Assembly: GCA_933822405.4 (NCBI GenBank)
Contig: CAKOGP040002458.1
Location: 1 to 64,000, forward strand
DNA: 64,000 nucleotides
Direction: 5' to 3'
Source of the DNA: Cylindrotheca closterium
Taxonomy: Eukaryota; Bacillariophyta; Bacillariophyceae; Bacillariales; Bacillariaceae
Made by a program: the position numbers and the translations under genes. The notes beneath the pieces are model-generated. The model did no database searches, was not told where the DNA came from, and was given only the letters and a program-made list of their open reading frames with translations. The number at the start of each line of letters is the position of its first letter. Positions within the stretch are counted from its first letter, which is position 1. Of this stretch, positions 1 to 10,673 are shown one piece after another.

Positions 1-26
1 GCACATCCAGTCTCGTAGCTTCTTAC

Positions 27-440
27 GTGCGGCGGTCCTCGCATTCCTCGGGCCGCCGGAATAAGGAATTCTTCTTCTTCATTTCTTTCAAAACCTTTCT
101 ATACGGTCGGTTGGGTAGAGTTCAGATACTTTTTCTGGCGTATGTGTGCATGGCAGTCGAGGCCAACGACATGCAGCTGAGAGTGGGATACACCGTGATT
201 AGGAAATATACGGGATACGAGTGCGAGCAGGAAATACGCACAAACTCGACGTCCGTGGTGAAGGTGTCGATAAAATACACAGAGTCGGAAAAACGTGAGA
301 TTGATACAACTGGGTGTAGACGTATAGAGTGGGAGCAAGAGGTGCAGAACTGCGATAGAGCAAGGAAGGCGGACGACGTGTGTGAGGATGATAAAGTTAC
401 ACGCATGATTTTGACACGCGTGCATTTGATGGGACGATGA
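27..440 (+). CDS. Unrecognised small ORF near the window edge
   Basis: An open frame of 137 codons begins with ATG at 27. The N-terminus is basic, followed by a hydrophobic stretch (about residues 33-46, ending in a possible signal-type cleavage context) and a hydrophilic tail with four cysteines. I recognise no family. The opposite strand is also open (ORFs at 99-467, 122-406 and 397-717, the last with a plausible membrane segment), so the coding strand is not certain. The gene could begin outside the window or be spliced. Presence of a real gene here is only a possibility. Confidence 0.2.
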   Translation: MRRSSHSSGRRNKEFFFFISFKTFLYGRLGRVQILFLAYVCMAVEANDMQLRVGYTVIRKYTGYECEQEIRTNSTSVVKVSIKYTESEKREIDTTGCRRIEWEQEVQNCDRARKADDVCEDDKVTRMILTRVHLMGR

Positions 441-1883
441 GCTGCACAGCATTACAGTCGCTTTCATGAATTACAGAAATGGTGAAGCACACGATGAATG
501 GGACTATTACTGCGAGAATCGCGGTAATGACGGTTCCCCACTGGAAAATGCGCGTAGCAGACGGCTGAGAGGTCGAGCACAACTGTCTCACATTTTTCCT
601 ACTTTGCCCGTTTGATGGTTGAAGAACCATCCAAACGCTCATATCAATCCTCTGGTTCACGATTGTTTCCAATATGGCGTCTCCACTGTTTACCACAACG
701 GGTGGCATGAATACCACTTTGGAATTGGAATGAGACTATGTTGCTTATCTATTGTCTCAAGGATTGGATTGCGACGCTTCTGTGAATAATGGGAGAATTA
801 GACAAAGATGTAGAAAAATATATCTTCCTGTCCGTCGAACATGTTGCTATAGCCCCCTCCCCGCAAGAGAGCGAGGCGACAAATTCTAGTAAAAAGCCTT
901 ATCGATATTCCCAATTGGAGAGTTTTCCGAGGAGTGACTTCATGGACCGAGGGCTTCAGAGGATTAGCAGTCAGTTGAAGATATAGTATCGAATGGGAAG
1001 GGGCACCGCAACCTCGTCTGAGCGAATATTTCGCCAAGTGAATATAGTAGGCGTATCGTCATCTCAATATACTGAGACATCGCCATCAAGTTCTGTATAA
1101 CGCTAACAAAGCTAGTGATGTTAACACCGAATCAAAATAGCGAATATCACCAATGGGTACTATACTATAATAGATTGTATGTAAAAGGAATGACTGATCT
1201 TGATGTACGGTATTTTGCATCTATTGATACTTTATTTTCTAATAATATTATCTCTTCGAATTGTCCCATTCGAAGTTGGGTTGATGCATCTTCATTTTAG
1301 TTTGTCTTTGAATTTCTTTTTTAGTCAAAGTTGCATCGATGCATACATTCATTCATTCAATTTGTTTTGTTGTTCTTTGTGGTTCTTGGGATCTCGAAAG
1401 TCCCTCTTTGAATTGGAATTTGTTTCCAATCAATTTTTTTGTTTTTTTTTGTTTTGTTTTTTTAATGATGCGTTTCGGAGATCTCGTGAGCTCCTCCTTA
1501 TTGTCATGGAATTTCTTTCCAATCAAAGTTGTATGGAAGAATTTTCATGAAAAGAGGATCTCGAAGGTTCCTCTTTTTGTTCTGTGGATGATTCTTGACC
1601 GACGCCGCCGAATGAAGGGATTGTGCCGTATGCGGGGTATATGCTTCGTGGTTGGGCAACTTTCAAATGATTCAACAATCAAGTTGCCCAAATAGAGTAA
1701 CTACTACTTAGTAGTATCGGGGGCGCTTCTCGGTTTGAGACTCGCCAAGACACCGATACAACAACAGCTATCATGCTTGCCTTGGGCATTATCTCTTTTT
1801 ACAAAATGCCACTCTCGACAAGTCCTCGGTAATAATCGCTACACAGAGTGGGAATGTTGGCATTCATTCCCATTGTCGAAGAT
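441..1883. other. Intergenic, T-rich, no convincing gene
   Basis: I see no supported gene. Positions about 1290-1470 are very T-rich on the + strand. Two imperfect direct repeats of about 20 bp, containing GATCTCGAA and CCTCTTT, start at 1390 and 1557. ORFs in this stretch are short and have low-complexity Phe/Leu/Ser composition that follows from the T-rich DNA. Confidence 0.5.
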
Positions 1884-2323
1884 CTAATATGGACCATCGA
1901 CATCCATATCGTCATCGTCTACGTCCATCCAGTCAATTGAAGGTAGATCGACTTCCGTTTCATCAATATCGACTTGCATCCAGTCAATTGAAGGTAGATC
2001 AATGTTCCATTTCGTCTTGGTCAACTTCCATGTCATTGCAGTCAACAGAAAGACAGGAGAATCGTTTAGCAAGCTCGGCCACAGACAGATCCGCCTTGCT
2101 ACTTGCGACGATTCCCAAAGAAGGATGGAGGGCAAGGTATAAGTCTCCATCATCTCAGCTTCAATGTTGTCTCCAGCAATAGCATCCCGACAATCAGATT
2201 CCGAACTGACATCTCTGGCAGCTGGAAATGAGTTGTACACAAAAGGACCAGCGTTCAGAGGACAAGTGAACTTGGCTCTGTTTCGGCTCTGAAGTGCTTG
2301 TCGTTGCTCGCCTTGACGGTCAT
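1884..2323 (-). pseudogene. Frameshifted acidic protein gene with duplicated C-terminal motif
   Basis: An ATG at 2323 (minus) in an A-rich leader opens a good reading frame (MTVKASNDKHF...) that stops after 22 codons. The adjacent frame is then open from about 2273 to a stop at 1884, starting inside a protein-like stretch that has no ATG of its own. The two frames read naturally as one protein if a single-base shift lies near 2270-2275. The C-terminus is strongly acidic and carries a tandem motif, DLPSIDWM followed by VD-rich residues, twice about 16 residues apart. I do not recognise the family. Either this is a recently broken gene, a sequencing error, or an unrecognised splice. No GT-AG intron of reasonable size explains the shift. 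Confidence 0.4.
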
Positions 2324-3690
2324 GTTTGTTTTGTGTTTGGTGTTATGTGAAGAATAAGTTTGCTTGTAAGAAAGATATATGAAAAAGAAAGCTTGGAACT
2401 TTGTTCTATGAGCTTTTGCATTGCGAATGTCGCAATGGCAAGGGTGCAAGTTTGCATCGTGGAAACACGCTCACGATTGGTACAAGAAACGACTTTCACA
2501 TTTCGTTAGCTAGTTGGAATGGCGTAAGGAAGCAATTCCAAAGTCGGCAGTGTTCTTGGATCAAGTGTCTTTTCGATAATGAATCATCCATGATGGATGC
2601 AATAACTTCACCATTTACCATGGTTTCATTGATGATATTAGGTGACAGTACTGTAGATGAAAATTATATGCATATCATGATGGCTGTATTGAGTATATAC
2701 TCGAACAGTCAAAAAGCACACGCACTTGATGTCCGTATAAAAAAGTGGATATCGGACGCTTTCCCGTAGGTACTTGTGTAGGCGATTATCATCAGTATGA
2801 AAATATGCACTTATTTAGTTCCTCCACTATCATTCAGTAATAATGCATCGCTCATCCATCCTTGGCTCATCATCATGCATCTGGTATTGGCCATGGCTTC
2901 AACCAACAGGTTAGCATCATCCCCTCGCATGTTTTGAGCATTGTGAAACACAAGCTCCTGAATGCCATCATGGGCCAAAATACCTACAGACAGGCAGGAG
3001 GACACTGTTTCGTCCTCGAACACTGAGTGCTGAATGCTTAGGCTTTTTTCACCGCGGCATTGAGAATCTACAAAAACCCCGGGGAACTTGGTTGGGGTGG
3101 TCTTCTACCGGTACAGTCGAATGGATGGAAAATGATAGACCTCCAGATTCTTGGGTCATTTTGCAGGAGTTTGAGGAACTTGCGACGGCCAATACTCGAA
3201 CTGGTGATCGATGCTTCAATTGTTATGATGTCGTAGTCGCCAGAGATGTGGCTTCCTAAGAGCATCATTCCCCGTATACCGGTGCATTGACACGATTGAA
3301 TTGAAATTGATTGAAAGCATGATTCATTCTAGCATTTTGGAGGATAAGAGATAGGGAAACTGGTGTCTGACCGCGCGCGCAACATACCGGTACTATATGA
3401 TGTTTAAAATATTTAGGACTGTCAGGAAACAAGGACAATGGATTTTGGTTATGAAGCTCTATGCCCCAGCAACCAGGGAGCAAATCAAAATTCACTCGCC
3501 TAAGAATAGCAATGTCTTGGAAAACTATTTGAATTGGTCTGTGAACTACTGAATCAACATTCATCGAGAACTGACCGATTATGCTTTGGAAGTCTAACTC
3601 AACGCCGCGAAGAATCGGTCTGAGCGTCACTGTGTGTCACAAGTCAACAGAAGCCAACACTACTACGGGACAAAATTATTCTACTATATT
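2324..3690. other. Intergenic, no convincing gene
   Basis: A 122-codon ORF (2401-2769 +) overlaps the promoter side of the acidic gene and has no recognisable domain. The remaining ORFs are under 125 codons and not protein-like. TACCGGTA palindromes occur at 3106 and 3385. Nothing else is evident. Confidence 0.45.
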
Positions 3691-4745
3691 GTGACGAGCT
3701 ATTGGTGGTGGTCCGAGCAGAATCTTCCACGTCTTGGCCAAGATAGAACCATGTCATGGTCGCGATTTCTGAACAGAGAGATTGACAGTTTTCTAAGATC
3801 GGTTGCCATTGATGCCCATTCACAGATGGAATTTTGATAGCAATCGTCCGACATAGCTGTATAGCGCTTGGAATAAGATAATGAGAGCCTTGTCACGTGG
3901 AAATGGCGTCCAATGCCGTGGATTTGTTGGATACAAGTGTCTACCAAGCAAGTTTGGAAACCCGCCAGAGCACTATATAGGCAAAGCAAGAAGGGATTGG
4001 ATGGGTAGTGCATGCATGAAATTCCAAAGGTAAGATCGATTGATACGCACTGGATTTACTTCGATGACATGAAAGAGAAGTTAATAAGTTGCTCCAGTCG
4101 GTTGTCATATATTCTGCTGTTAACTATGTTCATTCATCCATTCCATCACAATTGTGTACCAGGTATTATATCTGCCCACGAATATTACGAAGAGCAACAT
4201 TACTCGTGTACCGGCGCTCAAGGGCTCCCACATGCATGTCATTCCACCTACTGGCTGTTCAAGCTTCTCCGAACTTTCTAGCATTGTTGTGTTGATCATT
4301 GGCTCGTCAAGTCGTCAAGCCAGCAGTCAATTCTCGGAATTACGATTGCCCAAGAATAGAGTCCGTCCTTTGCTATTACCCAATTGATTCCCTATCTCGC
4401 CTTGAATATTGTATCTCGATGTGCCTTCATCCCCCCAACCATGCAAATGAAAGCTTTCACCCTCGGTATCACGGACGAGAACTACACCAACAGTACCGAG
4501 AAAACTGTCGCATTCGCATAGCGATACAGAATTAGTCCTTGGGATTGATGAATTTGATTTTGAGCTACCAGCAACATCAACCATAAATGATAGCATCAAA
4601 GACGATAGAAGCAGAGAATTCCGCTGCACCCGATTGAAAATCCGTGGGAGACGGTATAGTGCCAGCACTACAGATATAGCCTAATAGTGCAATAAAATAA
4701 AGATTCTATCATTTTATACTGTGATGTGACATGATTGACGACAGA
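3691..4745 (+). repeat. Left arm of a large imperfect inverted repeat
   Basis: Read against the reverse complement of 6952-7368, two blocks align collinearly. Positions 3691-3812 pair with 7211-7368, and 4490-4745 pair with 6952-7200. Landmarks shared in inverse orientation include GGTTCTATCYTGGCCA and the stretch TGATTTTGAGCTACCAGCAA near 4560 and 7140. The left arm carries about 670 bp (about 3815-4487) with no counterpart on the right, either an insertion here or a deletion there. The arms differ by substitutions and small indels, so the duplication is old. The coiled-coil gene and the 5581-6668 element lie between the arms. Confidence 0.8.
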
Positions 4746-4830
4746 AATCCACAAAGAGTGATGATGCTTGATTTCTAATTCAAAGAAATGAAATTGAATC
4801 AGAGAACAATCGGAGCTACGGATTGCTCTT

Positions 4831-5440
4831 TTAAGCAGCACCGGGGTTGCCCCAGTTGTCTCCATTGGGAGCTTGCTTACGGCCAGCATCATCTTGGTAC
4901 TGGAGACGGTGAATAGCAGCAGGCGGATCTTCGCTCATGTTTGAATACAAACGTCCTCTCCTAATTGGTCATCTCGCGGATCAAGAATGAGCTAACCTGA
5001 TGGCAGAAGAATCGCAAACAAAATGTAAAGCAAGGTACTCACCTCATGACGTCAATGGCATCGGACAACTGGCGCTTTGCTTCCGAAGCGTTTCGCAACT
5101 CAGATATTTCGTTCTGATTGATTCGGAGATCGCTGTCAAGCTCCCCAACGTTGTCTTCTATGAGGGCCAACATGCGTTTCGTACGCAAAAGGTAGACCTG
5201 GAAGTCCCTGCTGTAACGTTGCATTTCGTCGGTCAGGCTGGCATGTCGTTCCATTGCAGCATTCTTGCTTTGTTGATATTTTCGTCCTCTCGACTTGCAA
5301 CCCGCAATTGCCCTGCGCAACCCCTCCATCTCCAGATTCACGTTGCTCTCAATTGCCTCAATCTCGGGGTCGTCCTTCAGCTCGAGCTCATCGAAGGCGT
5401 TTCTCTGGTCTTTACTCCCATGGTGGTAAGGGTGGTCCAT
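4831..5440 (-). CDS. Coiled-coil protein, two exons, function unknown
   Basis: Exon 1 (5440-5043) and exon 2 (4960-4831) are joined across an 82 bp intron (5042-4961) with a GTGAGT donor and an AATTAG acceptor. The join is in frame and yields about 175 residues. Exon 1 encodes a highly charged, helix-prone, heptad-like region, probably one long coiled coil. Exon 2 encodes a polar tail rich in Asp, Gln, Asn and Gly ending in GNPGAA. I recognise no family. An upstream in-frame ATG at 5521 would add 27 residues, including a protein-like stretch (TNFIDPSKF), so the true start or an upstream exon is uncertain. The left terminal inverted repeat of the neighbouring element ends only about 140 bp upstream of the chosen start and may have disturbed the promoter. 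Confidence 0.65.
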
Positions 5441-5580
5441 GATTCTTGCAAACTTGCTCGGGTCAATGAAGTTGGTCTTCCCAAACAAATGAATTATTGT
5501 GAGGAGGAGAAAATGAGACATTCCGACGACATTCGTGTAGAGTTGGTGTAGGATTGCTACTGAAGCGCAAAACCTTGACT

Positions 5581-5797
5581 CGGGTTCATCTGTGTGCTGC
5601 TGACATTCACACAAAAAAGGCATGGTGGCAGCATTTACCAGTTCCGGTAGACATTTACCGTGGAGTTTGTTGTTACATATGTGATTTGTCAAAGCCCGCG
5701 GGATTTCATTCCATTCATTCTTCAGTTATTCATTCGTGTGCTGCGACATACATGCATGCATGGGATTCATGATAATCCCACGCGGGATTTTGTGAAA
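5581..5797 (+). repeat. Left terminal inverted repeat of the 1.1 kb element
   Basis: Begins CGGGTTCATCTGTG and ends CGCGGGATTTTGTGAAAC. It is an imperfect reverse complement of 6441-6668. The terminal 14 bases are perfectly mirrored at the right end. Confidence 0.75.
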
Positions 5798-6440
5798 CCC
5801 AAAAGATTTCGACATTATACTTTATAGTCGTCGTGCGGTGCGCTGTCATTGCCACCGATATATATGATGATGCGAAAAATTGGGGATATATAGGGCGTAG
5901 ACAGGGCTATCCCCCGATTCCCGATCGGTCAAAAACGCCCCCTAATCAAATATTTGTTCTCTCTCACCCGCACTGCGTGCAGTACCTGGTACCGTAATTG
6001 AAGATTACCCGGCGCCGCCTCCACTCCTGGTCTTGAATCGCATGATGTAGTCTTTGTCTAGAGAAATCGCATGCTACCATGGAAACTGTGGCAAAGCCTG
6101 ATGCCACATACGAGAAGTGAGTAGGTTTGGAACGGTCGCGAGGTACTAAGTTAGTGACTGGTTTGCAACGGCGTCGAATCATAGGATTCGAAAAGGACAG
6201 TCAAAACAACCCGGACCAAATGGGGTACCAGGTACCGAGCTATGGTGAAAATGAGAGACAGTGGTGAGGCTAAGCCCCTTCTATTGTCTCCATCATCCCA
6301 CAAGCTCCCATTGCGAACAATGTCTCCTCCAAATCTTCCGTCCTCTTCGTCAACTTTCTTGCGCGACGGAATTTGAAATTGAGACTAAGGAAGAGCTAGA
6401 AACGCCCATACGTCTCCCGTCTTGCCGATCAATTTTGAGG

Positions 6441-6668
6441 TTCACAATAAAATCCCGCGTGGGATTATCATGAATCATCCCATGCATGGCATGTAATAAG
6501 TCGCAGCACACGAATGAATAAATGAAGAATGAATGGAATAAAATCCCGCGGGCTTTGACAAATCACACAACGACAAACTCCACGGTAAATGTAAAGTGCC
6601 TACCGGTGCAGGTAAATGCTGCCACCATGCCTTGATGCGAATGACAGCAGCACGCACAGATGAACCCG
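6441..6668 (-). repeat. Right terminal inverted repeat of the 1.1 kb element
   Basis: Mirror copy of 5581-5797, about 10 bp longer because of small indels near 6590-6610 and 6485-6500. It ends in GATGAACCCG, the complement of the left tip. Confidence 0.75.
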
Positions 6669-6951
6669 TCTTTTTGTCCAAATCCGCATTCTGGAGCTAA
6701 TCGTGCCTCTACTTTGGGAGCGACTCTTGCGCTGTCATTGTTGGCTGGTTATGCTACGAACAACAGCCACCCACACAATCACATTCTAGTCAAGTCAAGT
6801 CAAGTCCACAATGTGCGGAAGGGAGGTGGTGTGAGGGTGTAATCCTGTTGGTTGTTTCCTTCCCGCTTTGGCTTCTTCCATCCGACGTTGCCCTCGCTTA
6901 ACTGACTGATTCCAATGGATTTCTGTGAATTGGAATGGAGCCGCACTTTCT

Positions 6952-7368
6952 TTCGTCAATCACATCACATCACATCAGTATAAAATGATAAAACCTTTAT
7001 TTTATCACACGTTTAGGCCATATTGATAGTGCTCGCACTACCGTCTCCCACGAATTTTCATTCGGGAGCAGCGGAATACTTTGCTTCTGTCGTCTTCGAT
7101 ATGATATCATTTGGCTGATGTTGCTGGTAGCTCAAAATCAAATTCATCAATCCCAAGGACTTATTCTGTATCGCTATGAATGCGACAGCTTTCTCGGTAT
7201 ACTTTTGGTACCGGCAGCCGATCTTATTGATAGACTGTCAATATCGTTCAGAATCAATCTCAAATCGCGACCATAACATGACATGATAACATGACATGAT
7301 ATTGAATATGGTTCTATCCTGGCCAACATGTGGGACTTTTCTCCGACCACTTCCTATAGCTCGTGATA
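6952..7368 (-). repeat. Right arm of the large imperfect inverted repeat
   Basis: Inverted, diverged relative of 3691-3812 plus 4490-4745, lacking the roughly 670 bp found inside the left arm. It lies about 280 bp beyond the right end of the long-TIR element. No ORF is conserved between the arms, so what was duplicated looks non-coding or is too decayed to tell. Confidence 0.75.
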
Positions 7369-7738
7369 CCGGCAGTATAGATTTCTAATGATTTTGTCCT
7401 GCAGTAGTATTGATTGATTTCTGTGGACTTGGGATACACAACCACACTTAGATTGATTCTTCACAACTGTCGAGTTAGACTTTCAAAGCAATCGGTGAGT
7501 GCTCAATGAATGCTGATTCGATAGTTCACAGCGAGACCACTTCAAATAGCTTACCGCAAGACGTTGCTTCATTTTGATTTGCTTGCTGGTTGTCATAGCA
7601 CTACATAACCAAAATCCATTGTCCTTATTTCCTGTGTCATCATTGAACCTATGGTACCGGTTCGTGGAAGAGTTGATGACGGACAGACTGAATTCTACGA
7701 GGACACGGTAGATCAAAACTCGTAGAAAAAAATTGAAA

Positions 7739-7873
7739 TGTACCAGGAGCTACCGCGTCCGCGTAGAAAGGGCTTTTATTTAACAAATTGATAAAAAATG
7801 ATGTAAGGGGGACGCACGTATGTAGAAATTTCAAATTTTCTACGCCAAAAGTCTACGCTCGCGTCCTGGTACA
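7739..7873. repeat. Short palindromic MITE-like element (135 bp)
   Basis: The left end TGTACCAGGA is mirrored exactly at the right end (TCCTGGTACA). Internal GCGTAGAAA-type motifs are also mirrored, partly twice. The size and inverted ends suggest a miniature inverted-repeat element or a large hairpin. No clear target duplication is visible. Confidence 0.5.
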
Positions 7874-10170
7874 TGAGGCTGTGTACATTTCCTACTGGAA
7901 ATAACGGATTCTGATTGGTGTGTCCTCAAAAAGGTTTTAATTGTTGCTGCATCTTGATTGGCCAATTGGATTTGATTGGGTCGAAGAAGTCGAAACATCG
8001 CTCAAAAACATGATTGACATCACCGACACAACACATACCATCACAGCATGATATACAGTACATGACAGCAAACTCTGCTGGCAAACATCGCCATGATGAA
8101 CCCGACAGAGCCGAGATCTGCAAAATCTTACAGATCTACATGTACGGTATGATGGATGATGTTATGGGATGCATGCAGAACTCGGCTACAAAACCCGATC
8201 TCAAATCTATCGCTCGAGTGAGTCCATAGTCCATTATTGACAACAACCGCATATCCGAGAAAATCAGAAGTGTTTATTTTATCATCGCCATCATATCATG
8301 ATGATCAGTATATATAATCAGTATGCCATTTACTAAGACAGTGAAGCAATGAACCAACGAGTTTCGGCACTCGCGGGATGCATTTGGGTGCAATCCTGTA
8401 CGTGCCAACGGTGATTTGGCATCATCGAAGGTGACGACGACGACGACGACGAATGACTCCATCGTCAATCCCGCCGACCAATATGGTACAAATCACACTA
8501 CCGCACGGCACTGTAGCTGATATTGACGACCATAATCCCACCACCATCAGTCATGGTTTTTTTCTTCTTCTGGGCAGTCTGTGGAAAAAGGAGGCATGCG
8601 GAAGCAATGATACAGTCGAAACTCAAGACGTATAGACACATTATGCTTGGCAAATCTATCATAAGACGTTTTGAGATTATGATAGAAGCTCTGGCCACAA
8701 ATCACTTGACTCTTAGTTTCTATTATACCGGTAGAAATCGGGGGAATAAGTTTCATGGGCTACATAAAAGCATTGGATCAATGTAGATATATTCATATTA
8801 TTCTCGCATTCAATAAAATAATATAATTGTCAAAGCACCTTTTCAATCCAACAACAGGACTACTAAAGTAGTACGACACTATATTATCATTATAATGCAT
8901 TATTCAATAGATCACTCCAAGAACTTGATCAGCAGCTAAAGTAGGTGACATATCAACTGGATGGGGGAAACCTCGAGCGTCGTCGATAGTATACTGAGCC
9001 GACGAGTATTGTATACTAACTATTGATGCCAATACAATATTGGTAGGCAGATAGACGACTGATCAAATGAATGCATCGAATCAACCAACCGCAATCAATG
9101 AATGAAAATGATGACTGCTGCTCGGATGACGATGAAGTCAGATATTCCATTGTAACTACATGAGTTGGACTGGCTCACAACGACCCATCCCATAGCTCAA
9201 TTTGTAGGTATATATATGCCAATGCCAATGCCGTCGTAAGAATATTTGCAGCACCATCATGGTGTCAATCTGAAACTTCAGCTGATAGTATATACTCTGC
9301 TGAGACGATCCAAGAAATAGAGTAGGACAGGATGCATTCATTCATCCGACATACACCAATAATATTATTCTGATATGATGGCTGGTGAGCTCATTTGTCG
9401 ACGACGATAATCGACGACAATGGTCATTTTGAAAATGAAACAATAGAATACCGCGGGTATGACTTGCCTGCAACTGAAATGCTGGCACGGCGCAAGCTAT
9501 GATCTCAAAGGAGTATAGCGGCAATAACTGTTTGATTGTTGTGGTTCAAAAGATTTCTGCAGAGTTCCCCAATAGCATCATATCTTTCAGTATTCCCGAC
9601 GAAACCAAAACTGAATGACAGAAATTCAGTGTGGGATTCAACAACGACGAATGCATGAATCGACAAGTGCTCTTATGGTGCCTTCAATGCTTTGTGATTC
9701 ATTCAGCGGTTTGGCTGGCCTGGCCAGATGATATTACACACAACAGATCATTGCAATGGCAGATGATAGAATGGTCAAAATTCACCTTGACGGAAGATAT
9801 ATTCAGATGCAATTGACTAACTCGTCGATTGAATCAATCATCGAAATGGAATTCAAGACCATCAAAAATCATTCTTGACGACAAAGGGAAGAAGGTTCCG
9901 AAACAGCTTCGCCTTGCAAGTCTCTGAGCGTCATCCCCGACATTCAAACCCTCACATCACATGGTAGGTCTTGGCCTTGATCTTGTCACTCGTCGAATTC
10001 AAGGTTTACGTCAGAAGAAAACCTTAAGGACACAAATCATTACGAGAAACATATGATAGCTTCAGCATCATCTCTTCATCATCCCAGAAGAGAATCAGAA
10101 GGTACTTCATGAATACTGCTTTCCCGCGTCAATCCGATGCACCACCCAAGATAGAAATCTTCTTCTCGTC
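7874..10170. other. Long gene-poor stretch upstream of NRT2 copy 1
   Basis: No ORF above 90 codons and no recognisable protein. A short GAC/ACG trinucleotide run sits at about 8430-8452 and a TACCGGTA palindrome at 8726. AT-rich stretches occur around 8780-8900. I see no RNA gene. Confidence 0.5.
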
Positions 10171-10673
10171 GCTTCCACATACGTGTATACCAGAACACAA
10201 AACTTCGTTTTCGGTTTACAAGGTCGGGAACTTCATCGCATCATTTTTTGGACGTGGTTGATCGAACGAGTCAAAGCTCCAGCAGCAGCCAGTGCCGACC
10301 ACTTCTTCCTTGTTCAATTTGAGAACTTGTCATGTCGATTTGGAGAACTGCGAATGTCATACGTGTCCGATTGGTCCAGTTTGCTTATTGGCATACAACC
10401 CTTTTCTCCGACTAGTCAGACGTGTTTTAGAAGTTTTTAATGCCAACTTCAATTGTCACATAATTCGATCAGAAGGGTCGGAGAAATACAACGGATGGCT
10501 GGCGTTCGAACTTTTCCGGACTTCACAACTTCAGGTGCCAACTTTCTGAAGCTGCTTCGGAAGGTCGTGACCGAATTTTGACACTTCGATACAAAAAGTG
10601 TAATCAATCAGCACATTCTAGGATTCATAATTTTGTTTTGAGTAACAATTGAAAGCCACAAAAACATACCAAA
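10171..10673 (+). promoter_or_regulatory. Upstream region of NRT2 copy 1, diverged from copies 2 and 3
   Basis: This segment is a diverged relative of the region upstream of copies 2 and 3. Shared landmarks are the AAAACTTCGTTT block (about 10199 versus 33218), the CGAGTCAAA block (10267 versus 33271) and GGCTGGCGT (about 10498 versus 33440). The ORFs here are not conserved between copies, so they are not genes. The promoter of copy 1 has therefore evolved away from that of copies 2 and 3, although the protein has not. No individual transcription factor site can be assigned with confidence. Confidence 0.55.

Larger units (their letters stand above)
5581..6668. mobile_element. Element with long terminal inverted repeats, no transposase
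   Basis: Positions 5581-5797 reappear as an inverted copy at 6441-6668 with only scattered differences. Both ends contain the blocks CATGGTGGCAGCATTTACC, TTGTCAAAGCCCGCGGG and ATCCCACGCGGGATTTT in mirrored order. About 640 bp of unique sequence lies between the repeats and holds only short ORFs, none resembling a transposase. This is the structure of a non-autonomous foldback or long-TIR DNA element. I could not identify a target-site duplication. A foldback of this length would produce a strong hairpin if transcribed. Confidence 0.75.

Noticed and set aside
397..717. Minus ORF with one hydrophobic stretch
   Set aside because: Overlaps another ORF, no family, no start context and no support for either strand; left as a possibility only.
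10183..10549. Two overlapping plus ORFs upstream of NRT2 copy 1
   Set aside because: The region is paralogous to the non-coding upstream DNA of copies 2 and 3, where the frames are not conserved.
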